A stretch of 39,246 nt of DNA. Origin: DATGMP01 sp035293565. Lineage in GTDB: Bacteria > Pseudomonadota > Alphaproteobacteria > BOG-932 > Roseiterribacteraceae. The notes under the pieces were generated by a model. The model was not told the origin of the DNA and made no database searches. It saw only the letters and a list, made by a program, of their open reading frames with translations. The DNA lies in contig DATGMP010000133.1 in assembly GCA_035293565.1 (NCBI GenBank), positions 1-39,246 on the forward strand. The letters run 5' to 3'. Below are positions 32,974-39,246 of this stretch, piece after piece (position 1 is the stretch's first letter; every line of letters starts with the position of its first letter). The translations under genes and the position numbers were made by a program.

Positions 32974-34113
32974 TCACGGCCGTTCCGTCGCCTGCCATCG
33001 TTGTTCCGCTACCGACCGTTCGACGGCTTCGAGCACGCGCTGGCAGGCGACCCCATCTGCGAAGGTCGGCGCCGTGCTTTCTCCACTGGCGATGTCGTGA
33101 AGGAAGGATGCGATCAGGTGGACATGGGCATGTTCCCAGCCCAGCACATGGCCGGGCGGCCACCAATGCGCCAGGAACGGATGCTCTGGTTCAGTGACGG
33201 GAATGGTCCGGAAACCGCGCAGACCGGGCGGGTCGTCCGTGGAATAGAATTCGAGCTCGTTCAGACGTTCGAGGTCGAAGCGGATAGCGCCCGCCGAGCC
33301 CTCGATCTCGATCTGGTTCCGATTTTTGGAGCCGGTGGCGGTCCTGCTCGCCTCGAACGTGGCGGTCGCCCCGTCGCGAAAGCGCGCAAGGAACGAGGTT
33401 TCGTCGTCGACGGTGACCTCGGCAGTTTTTCCATCGGCCGGCCAGCGCCGCTCGGCGACGACCGTTCTCGCGTCTCCGACAACCTCGTCGATCGGGCCGA
33501 CCAGGAAATGCGCCAGGTCGATCAGGTGGGAATTCAGATCCCCGTGAACGCCCGACCCGGCGGACCGCTTGTCGAGCCGCCAGCTCATCGGCGCATCGGG
33601 AGACGCCAGCCAGTCCTGCAGATAGCGCGCCCGGAAATGATAGATGCGGCCGATGCGGCCCTCGCGGACGAGCCGGCGCGCCAGTTGGATCGCCGGAACG
33701 AAACGATAGTTGAAGGCAACGGCGTGCCGCACATTGGCCGCGACCGCCGCGGCCAGCATCTGCTCGCCCTCGGCGAGGGTTATACCCAGCGGTTTTTCGC
33801 AAAGCACATGTTTGCCCGCCGTGGCCGCGGCGACGGCGATATCGGCATGCAGACCCGTCGGCGTAGCGATGTCGACGACGTCGACATGGGGGCTTTTGAT
33901 CTCGGCCTTCCAATCGCGGCTGCCCCTCATCCAACCATAGCGGGTCTGGATGTCCTGACGGCGCGTCGCGTCGAGTCCAACAATCGATTGCAAGCCGATT
34001 TCAAAATCGACCTGTGAAAACTCGGATATGCGGCGATACGCCGAACTATGCGCCCGCCCCATGAACCCGGTCCCAATCAGGCAGATCCCAAGTCTTTTTT
34101 GTACCATCTTCAA
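32974..34113 (-). CDS. Gfo/Idh/MocA-family NAD(P)-dependent oxidoreductase
   Basis: 379 residues from TTG 34113 (GGAAG nine bases upstream) or 377 from ATG 34107. The Rossmann motif LIGTGFMGRAH is at the N-terminus, ATPTGLHADIAV near 80-95, the catalytic lysine in CEKPLG near 105, and GSGVHGDLNSHLIDLAHFL with the conserved His/Asp pair near 190. Such enzymes oxidise or reduce sugars, often at C2 or C3; ThuB of the trehalose pathway is a relative. First gene of the minus-strand operon, divergent from the TonB receptor. The shared intergenic region carries operator site 4, and a fifth core copy lies inside the gene at 33979. Confidence 0.9.
   Translation of the reverse strand: MKMVQKRLGICLIGTGFMGRAHSSAYRRISEFSQVDFEIGLQSIVGLDATRRQDIQTRYGWMRGSRDWKAEIKSPHVDVVDIATPTGLHADIAVAAATAGKHVLCEKPLGITLAEGEQMLAAAVAANVRHAVAFNYRFVPAIQLARRLVREGRIGRIYHFRARYLQDWLASPDAPMSWRLDKRSAGSGVHGDLNSHLIDLAHFLVGPIDEVVGDARTVVAERRWPADGKTAEVTVDDETSFLARFRDGATATFEASRTATGSKNRNQIEIEGSAGAIRFDLERLNELEFYSTDDPPGLRGFRTIPVTEPEHPFLAHWWPPGHVLGWEHAHVHLIASFLHDIASGESTAPTFADGVACQRVLEAVERSVAEQRWQATERP
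33979..33992. promoter_or_regulatory. Possible intragenic operator half-match (site 5)
   Basis: AACAATCGATTGCA contains the complete 10-bp CAATCGATTG core inside the oxidoreductase gene, about 120 nt after its start and 188 nt from site 4. It could be a secondary operator, or the codons for L-Q-S-I-V may give it by chance. Confidence 0.35.
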
Positions 34114-34180
34114 TTCTGCGGGCTTCCATCAGAGCCGGTAATTTTCTCTTGCCACATTGTCGAGCGGCGTGCAATGTATA

Positions 34181-34194
34181 TGTAATCGATTGCA
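34181..34194. promoter_or_regulatory. LacI-family operator, site 4 (divergent receptor/oxidoreductase promoter)
   Basis: TGTAATCGATTGCA, flanked by matching A/T pairs (an 18-bp dyad with one mismatched pair). It ends 46 nt before the receptor start and is 67 nt from the oxidoreductase start in the other direction, so one bound dimer could control both genes and, through the minus-strand operon, the regulator itself. Confidence 0.75.
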
Positions 34195-34240
34195 TAAGCC
34201 CCGCGCGCGGAACACAAGAACCAAAGGGAGGGACTTTATC

Positions 34241-37060
34241 ATGATCGCGAAATATCTTTGTGGCGTCAGTTGCATGGCGATGCTGATCGCCGGTGGGGGA
34301 ATGGCTCAACCGGCGGTGCAGTCGTCGGCGGACGCCGCGCGCGCGAACGGTCTCGAAGAAATCGTCGTCACCGCCCGACGCCGCGAAGAGAAGCTGCAGA
34401 CTGTCCCGATCTCGATCAGCGCAGTCTCGGGCGATCAGCTGAAGGCGCACGAAATCGCCAACGCCGTCGATCTCGGCAAACTGATACCGGCGCTCAATAC
34501 CGCTGAAACTAACCGCGATACCGAGGGCTATACGATCCGCGGCATGAGCAACAACAATGCCGGTCCGCAGGGGCAATCGCCGATCGTTACGCCGTACTTC
34601 GCCGAGGTGCCGTATCCGATCGGTGACGGCGGTGGGCCGGGCCGCTTCTTCGACCTGGAGAATGTGCAGGTGCTGAAAGGGCCGCAGGGCACGCTGTTCG
34701 GCCGCAATTCGGCAGGCGGCGCGGTGCTGTTCCAGCCGAAGAAGCCGACGAACGAGTTCGAAGGCTATGTTTCGGCGCAATTCGGCAACTACGGCGATTT
34801 TGAACAAGAGGCTGCGGTGAACATCCCGGTGATCGACGAGAAGCTTCTGGTTCGTATTGCCGGCAATCGGGGGCAACGCGACGGATTTACCACGGACCTC
34901 TCAACTGGCAAGGACCTGGACAACCGCGATTACTGGGCCGGGCGCGTGTCTGTCACGATGCGGCCGACGGACGATTTCGAAAACGACCTGGTTGCCGATA
35001 GTCTCTATTCCGACACGAACGGGTCGTCGGAGGTCGTCGCCGCGCTGAACCCTGCCTTCGTCCTTACCACGATCAATCTTGGGCCGCTCGGGAAGGTGCC
35101 ACTGACCCTGGGGACCGGACCCTCCTATAGCGGTCTCCTCAATCCCAGCACGCAAATCGCGACGGCGCTCGCCGGCAAAGCGGCCGGCGCGTTCGCGCTA
35201 TTTCCGGGAACGGAGGTAAGCCGGATAATCGCGCAGCAGCAGGCTTTGGGGCCGCGGCAAGTCGTGACGGGAGTTAGCGATCCGATCGAAAAATATATCA
35301 GCCAAGGCATCGAAGATACGGCACGATGGGATCTCACCGAAGAAATCGCTCTACGCAACATCTTCGGCTATCGCACTTATAAGCAGCTCATCCGCAGCGA
35401 TTTCGATGGCACGATCTTGCCGCTGATCCAGACGCGCGAACCAAACGGCTGGAATATCGATCTGGCCCAGTATACTGAGGAGCTTCAGCTCCAAGGCAAG
35501 TCATTTGACGACAGCCTGGTCTGGGTGGCGGGTGTGTTCGGTCTCTATTCCCACGCCGGCGGCCTCAATCATAACATCACGATTGCGTTCGGCAGTGCGA
35601 ACTTCGGCCGTAATGCGCCAACTTCGCGGAGCGAGGCGGCCTATGCCCAGGCGACATACGATCTCGGGCATTCGTTCGATGCACTGCAGGGCCTCAAGTT
35701 CACCGCTGGATATCGCTTCACCTGGGATTATCGCCAAATCAATTCCGTAGGGACGAACGCCAGCGGCGCCTGCTCGGCGATCGGGGCGGATAAAAACTGC
35801 GACATCTCCGTCGAAAGCCACGGCAGCGAGCCGTCTTGGACGCTCGGGCTCGATTATCAGTTGACACCGGATACACTGCTTTACGTTACCAGCCGCCGTG
35901 GTTTCCGCGCGGGCGGCCTAAACGGGAACGCGGTTGTCCCGAGTGAGATTTCCTTCAAGCCCGAGACGGTCATGGATGTCGAACTGGGTGTGAAGTCTGA
36001 CTGGCAGATCTTCGGCGTCAAAGCCCGCACGAACGTCGATCTCTATAGCGCCGACTATGAGAACAAACAGCAGAGTCAGGCATTTGAGACGGTGATCAAC
36101 GGGCAGACAGCAATCCCTAATCTCATCGTGAACGCCGGGAATGCGACTATTCGTGGTGCCGACGCAGACTTCACCGTCATTCCCCTCACCGGCCTCGAGT
36201 TGACCGCTTCGTGGGCTTATACGCAGGCCTATTTCGACAAATACCTGATCGTGGCGACCGGGCAGAGCGTTCCGGGTCAGACCTATCCTTTTGTGCCCCA
36301 GAACAAGCTGTCGGTCGGCGCACACTACACGTTGCCGATCCCAGATGATTACGGCGAGGTGTCGGTTGGTGCGCTGCTCGCCTATCAATCGCACCAGTAT
36401 CTGGGCGTCTTTCCGTCCGACCCGCCGCAGGCTACGGTCGGCGGCAGCTATTCCACGCTCGATCTCAATCTCGACTGGAACAACGTTTGGCGTTACCCGA
36501 TCGACGTGTCGCTCTTCGCCACCAACGTGACGAACCAAGTCTACAAACTCGGCGGGTATCCGATCTACGGTGTCGGCGGTTTCGCTTCGTTCGTCTACGG
36601 CGAGCCCCAGATGTACGGCGTCAAGATCAAATACCGCTTCGGCGGTCCGTCGGCCGAGCCGGAAGCTGCTGCTTCGGCTTATGTTCCGCCGTCGGCCCAG
36701 GCTCCGGCACCCGCGCCGCAGAGTTATTTGGTGTTCTTCGACTTCAACAAGTCAGACCTGACCCCGCAGGCCACGCAGATTGTGGACACGGCCGCGCATA
36801 ACGCCGGCCCGGCCCACGTGACGCAGCTGACGGTCACCGGTCACACCGACACGGTCGGCTCCGACGCCTACAACATGCGTCTCAGTCGCCGCCGTGCGGA
36901 ATCGGTTGCGGCTCAACTCGAGAAGGACGGCATCCCTTCGTCGGAGATCGAGATCGTCGCCAAGGGCAAGCGCGATCTTCTTGTCCCGACAGCCGACGGC
37001 GTAAAGGAACCGCAGAACCGGCGCGTGCAGATCGTTTATGCGGGTGCAGCGGGACGCTGA
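34241..37060 (+). CDS. TonB-dependent receptor fused to a C-terminal OmpA peptidoglycan-binding domain
   Basis: 939 residues. After a signal peptide (MAMLIAGGGMAQ) comes a TonB-box-like LEEIVVTA, then the plug (VPISISAVSG, IRGMSNNNAG, VQVLKGPQGTLFGRNSAGG), and the beta-barrel to about residue 803, whose last strand ends YGVKIKYRFG. A Pro/Ala-rich linker follows, and then a full OmpA-like domain: SYLVFFDFNKSDLT, VTGHTDTVGSDAYNMRLS and RRRAESVAAQLEKDGI, with the aspartate and arginine positions that hold diaminopimelate, ending EPQNRRVQIVY. Such receptors normally end at the barrel. The barrel C-terminus faces the periplasm, so the extra domain could hold the receptor to the cell wall. AGGGAGG with 8-base spacing fixes ATG 34241. 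Confidence 0.92.
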   Translation: MIAKYLCGVSCMAMLIAGGGMAQPAVQSSADAARANGLEEIVVTARRREEKLQTVPISISAVSGDQLKAHEIANAVDLGKLIPALNTAETNRDTEGYTIRGMSNNNAGPQGQSPIVTPYFAEVPYPIGDGGGPGRFFDLENVQVLKGPQGTLFGRNSAGGAVLFQPKKPTNEFEGYVSAQFGNYGDFEQEAAVNIPVIDEKLLVRIAGNRGQRDGFTTDLSTGKDLDNRDYWAGRVSVTMRPTDDFENDLVADSLYSDTNGSSEVVAALNPAFVLTTINLGPLGKVPLTLGTGPSYSGLLNPSTQIATALAGKAAGAFALFPGTEVSRIIAQQQALGPRQVVTGVSDPIEKYISQGIEDTARWDLTEEIALRNIFGYRTYKQLIRSDFDGTILPLIQTREPNGWNIDLAQYTEELQLQGKSFDDSLVWVAGVFGLYSHAGGLNHNITIAFGSANFGRNAPTSRSEAAYAQATYDLGHSFDALQGLKFTAGYRFTWDYRQINSVGTNASGACSAIGADKNCDISVESHGSEPSWTLGLDYQLTPDTLLYVTSRRGFRAGGLNGNAVVPSEISFKPETVMDVELGVKSDWQIFGVKARTNVDLYSADYENKQQSQAFETVINGQTAIPNLIVNAGNATIRGADADFTVIPLTGLELTASWAYTQAYFDKYLIVATGQSVPGQTYPFVPQNKLSVGAHYTLPIPDDYGEVSVGALLAYQSHQYLGVFPSDPPQATVGGSYSTLDLNLDWNNVWRYPIDVSLFATNVTNQVYKLGGYPIYGVGGFASFVYGEPQMYGVKIKYRFGGPSAEPEAAASAYVPPSAQAPAPAPQSYLVFFDFNKSDLTPQATQIVDTAAHNAGPAHVTQLTVTGHTDTVGSDAYNMRLSRRRAESVAAQLEKDGIPSSEIEIVAKGKRDLLVPTADGVKEPQNRRVQIVYAGAAGR

Positions 37061-37130
37061 CCGCCAAGATATTGGCTATAGCTTGCCCGCGCCCGGCGCA
37101 AAGGGAAGGCGTTTATGATATGATCGCCCG

Positions 37131-37146
37131 CATCCGTCGGCGGATG
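37131..37146 (+). repeat. Small hairpin before sulfatase 3
   Basis: CATCCG and CGGATG pair around TCGG, 11 bases before the sulfatase start in the 97-base gap after the receptor gene. No good Shine-Dalgarno is otherwise visible. It may affect translation or end part of the receptor transcript. No LacI-type operator lies in this gap, so sulfatase 3 probably depends on the receptor promoter. Confidence 0.3.
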
Positions 37147-37157
37147 GTCTTGAAACC

Positions 37158-38837
37158 ATGATCCGCTTGATTGTCGCGACATTGATAACGATAGCCCTGA
37201 TAGCGTCGGCGACTTTGTGGTCGGCGCCCCCAGCCACGGCTCAGATCCAACCCCAAGTTCAGCAACGTCCGAACGTCGTGATGATCGTGCCGGAGGGCTA
37301 CAGCTTCCGGCTGCACAGCTTCGGCGATCCGGTGGCGATCACGCCCAACCTCGATGCGCTGGCGGCCGACGGGGTGCGCTATACCAATAGCTTCGCCACC
37401 TCGCCAGTCTGCGCGCCGAGTCGCGCCACGCTGCTGACCGGTATGCAAGCGATCTCCTTCGGAGCGCAGCATATGCGGTCATACCAAGGCGGCTACCACC
37501 CGGTTCCGCCGCCCCAGGTCAAAGCCTTTCCCGAGCTTCTACGAGCAGCCGGATACTTCACCTATACGACGGGGAAGTCGGATTATCAGTTCAGCGACAT
37601 GCCCGGCGGGGGACCCTTCTCGATTTGGGACAAGCAGAGTGCCGACGACTTCGACTGGCGGGTGAGGCGCGCGGGCGAGCCATTCTATGCCTGGATCAAT
37701 CTCGATTGCGACCACGAGAGCGACACGTTCACACCGCTGGGTCATTGGCCGCACGGCTTCATAGACGTCTTGACCCAAGCGATGCGTCTCTATGAAGGAT
37801 GCAGTTCCCACGGGCCGGTCAAGCCCGAGGATGTGAAGGTCCCCCCATATTATCCCGACACGCCGACCGTCCGCACGGACATGGCGCGTCATTACAACGC
37901 CATCCATCAGGTCGACGGCCAGGTCGGCGAGATCGTCAAGGCGCTGAAGGATGACGGCCTCCTGGACAATACGATCATACTGGTCCTGCCCGACCACGGC
38001 GACGGACTGCCGCGCGCCAAGCGCGATCTCTACGAAGCGGGCATTCACCTGCCCCTGATCGTCCGATGGCCCGAGAAATACCGCCCCGCCGGGGCGACGC
38101 CGGGATCGGTCGATGACCGGTTGGTAAGTTACGTCGACATCGCGCCGACCTTGCTCGGCATCGCGAACGTTCCCGTGCCGTCGTTCATGCAGGGGCAGGA
38201 TTTCCGGACGTCGCACCGGCAATATGTCTTCGAGGCCAAGGATCGCTTCGACGAGGTGATGACCCGGCAGCGGGCGGTACGAGATGCGCGATTCAAATAC
38301 ATCCGCAACTGGTTTCCCGACCAGCCCGACGGCTACCATCTGAAGTACCGCGACAATCAGCCCATGATGCAGGAGATGTGGCGGCTTCTGGCGGAAGGAA
38401 AGCTCAACGACGTCCAGAAGCAATGGTTCGAGCCGGTCGGCAAGGAACAGCTGTTTGACACCGCGAAGGATCCCTACGAGTTCCACAATCTGGTCGACGA
38501 TCCTGCGTATACGGCCGATCTTGAGCGGCTGCGAGGGGCAATGGACAGCTGGCTCGCCAAGGTGGGCGACACGAGCAACATTCCCGAATCGGAATTGAAG
38601 GAACGCTTCTGGCCGGGCGGCAAGCAGCCCGATACCGTCGCGCCCGTCATCGCCGTCGTTGACGGTCAGGCGACGGTGACCGATACAGAAGCCGGCGCCT
38701 CGATCGGCTATCGCCTGAATGGCGGCTCGTGGCGCCTCTACACCAATCCGATCCCGCTCAACCCCGGCGACAAGATCGAGGCCAAGGCGGTCCGGTACGG
38801 CTGCAAGGAAAGCGATACCGTTTCAGCAAGACTTTAG
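37158..38837 (+). CDS. Sulfatase-family protein with altered first metal site and C-terminal beta domain
   Basis: 559 residues with a signal peptide (VATLITIALIASATLWSAPPATA). The modifiable cysteine is in SPVCAPSRATLLTGM, and LPDHGDGLPRAKRDLYEAGIHLPLIVRW supplies the second metal-ligand group. The N-terminal metal pair, normally Asp-Asp, is Pro-Glu here (NVVMIVPEGYSF), so calcium binding may differ. The sulfatase fold ends near DPYEFHNLVDDP. The last ~70 residues (from about TVAPVIAVVDGQ) form a separate beta-sandwich-like tail resembling chitobiase C-terminal or FN3-type domains. It is similar in outline to sulfamidase-like S1 members, but the subfamily is uncertain. It follows the receptor gene by 97 bases. 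Confidence 0.87.
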   Translation: MIRLIVATLITIALIASATLWSAPPATAQIQPQVQQRPNVVMIVPEGYSFRLHSFGDPVAITPNLDALAADGVRYTNSFATSPVCAPSRATLLTGMQAISFGAQHMRSYQGGYHPVPPPQVKAFPELLRAAGYFTYTTGKSDYQFSDMPGGGPFSIWDKQSADDFDWRVRRAGEPFYAWINLDCDHESDTFTPLGHWPHGFIDVLTQAMRLYEGCSSHGPVKPEDVKVPPYYPDTPTVRTDMARHYNAIHQVDGQVGEIVKALKDDGLLDNTIILVLPDHGDGLPRAKRDLYEAGIHLPLIVRWPEKYRPAGATPGSVDDRLVSYVDIAPTLLGIANVPVPSFMQGQDFRTSHRQYVFEAKDRFDEVMTRQRAVRDARFKYIRNWFPDQPDGYHLKYRDNQPMMQEMWRLLAEGKLNDVQKQWFEPVGKEQLFDTAKDPYEFHNLVDDPAYTADLERLRGAMDSWLAKVGDTSNIPESELKERFWPGGKQPDTVAPVIAVVDGQATVTDTEAGASIGYRLNGGSWRLYTNPIPLNPGDKIEAKAVRYGCKESDTVSARL

Positions 38838-38900
38838 GCTTTGAACCTGACGCGTGAGATCGCACGCGGTGGTCCTGGGTCAGATGCTTGGCGGAATCTT

Positions 38901-38945
38901 GGGCGCTCCGTGTGAGGGTGTGCTCTCCCTCTGAGCTACGCGCCC
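38901..38945 (-). tRNA. tRNA-Val-like 5' fragment (remnant)
   Basis: On the minus strand the sequence begins GGGCGCGTAGCTCAGAGGGA and continues GAGCACACCCTCACACGG: the acceptor 5' strand, D arm and part of an anticodon arm with a CAC-containing loop as in tRNA-Val. It is then followed at once by AGCGCCC, which can pair with the 5' acceptor strand. The anticodon stem does not close and there is no T arm, so this is not a functional tRNA. It may be the scar of an integration or deletion beside the island. Confidence 0.4.
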
Positions 38946-39017
38946 GTCCTGAAGGACAGAGGGCGCTCATAACGGGGGCCGGAATCCGAACGTCAGCCCC
39001 GGCTTCCGGTGGGCCGC

Positions 39018-39246
39018 TTAGTTCAGCCGAGGCGCCTTGCTCGCCTGCCGTCCTGCGAGCCGTCCGAAATAAGTCGAATCCGCGACCGACATGCCGCTGG
39101 CATAGCCGGCGGAAGTTCTCGGGATTCCGGCGGCGGTGCGGCCGGCGGCATAAAGGCCGGGAATGACCGTCCTGTCGGGTGTCAGCACTTCTCCCGTGGG
39201 CAGCGTGTCGAGACCGCCCAGCGTGAACATGTGAGGCTGGATTTCC
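39018..39246 (-). CDS. FAD-dependent oxidoreductase, C-terminal part (runs off the window)
   Basis: The last 75 residues of a flavoprotein of the fumarate reductase / 3-ketosteroid dehydrogenase type. Visible are MFTLGGLDTLPTGEVL, then the conserved IPGLYAAGRTAAGIP and GYASGMSVADSTYFGRLAGR, which close the FAD-binding domain. The gene starts to the right of the window. It ends 180 bases from sulfatase 3 in convergent orientation, with the tRNA-like fragment between. The substrate cannot be told from this part. Confidence 0.8.
   Translation of the reverse strand, partial: EIQPHMFTLGGLDTLPTGEVLTPDRTVIPGLYAAGRTAAGIPRTSAGYASGMSVADSTYFGRLAGRQASKAPRLN

Noticed and set aside
38901..38945. A complete functional tRNA-Val
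   Set aside because: The anticodon stem does not pair and there is no T arm or proper 3' end.
1..39246. CRISPR arrays, insertion sequences, prophage genes or riboswitches
   Set aside because: No regular direct repeats, transposase or integrase motifs, or recognisable riboswitch cores were seen on reading the window.

Overview
The window is GC-rich (about 60% or more by eye), densely coding DNA. It most resembles an alphaproteobacterium. The pointers are the transaldolase/glucose-6-phosphate isomerase fusion beside short-type 6-phosphogluconate dehydrogenase and zwf, a CheB/CheR/PAS hybrid kinase with a FixJ-like end, and the style of the TonB-dependent receptor. No rRNA, complete tRNA, CRISPR array, IS element or transposase gene is visible. 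Genus is not assignable from the sequence alone.

Region 1 (about 1-15023, + strand) is a central carbon block: truncated transketolase, tal-pgi fusion, gnd, zwf, HAD phosphatase, class I fructose-bisphosphate aldolase, a small rpe/rpiA chimera, ROK sugar kinase, GH39-like and GH144-like glycosidases without signal peptides, and a flavin disulfide reductase. Most junctions overlap or are tight, so from tal-pgi onward it reads as one or two operons. It carries scars: transketolase lacks its N-terminal third, and rpe and rpiA have collapsed in frame into one 117-residue ORF.

Region 2 (about 15098-20600) is a stress/signalling block: a single-domain response regulator and a C-terminally short Dps on the minus strand, divergent from a giant CheB-CheR-PAS-histidine kinase-REC-REC-FixJ/LuxR protein whose frame is broken once near 17613. 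A FixJ-box-like dyad (GTAG-N9-CTAC) lies 151 nt upstream of both tal-pgi and dps in the same orientation, and again at the end of the kinase gene, which suggests these blocks share a regulator.

Region 3 (about 21030-38837) looks like a catabolic island for sulfated carbohydrate or glycoside: three formylglycine-type sulfatases, an MFS transporter, a ThuA-like protein, a SnoaL/ketosteroid-isomerase-like protein, a diheme cytochrome c next to a PQQ dehydrogenase, an esterase, a Gfo/Idh/MocA oxidoreductase, a xylose-isomerase-like TIM barrel, a LacI-family regulator, and a TonB-dependent receptor with an OmpA peptidoglycan-binding domain fused to its C-terminus. Four intergenic copies of a LacI-type operator built on CAATCGATTG stand before the first sulfatase, the MFS gene, the cytochrome/PQQ operon and the divergent receptor/oxidoreductase pair, and tie the island into one regulon. 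The inferred scheme is uptake through the receptor, desulfation and quinoprotein oxidation in the periplasm, import by the MFS protein, then cytoplasmic redox and epimerase steps, possibly through 3-keto-glycosides.

The right edge (38838-39246) has a tRNA-Val-like fragment and the C-terminus of an FAD-dependent oxidoreductase that runs off the window.
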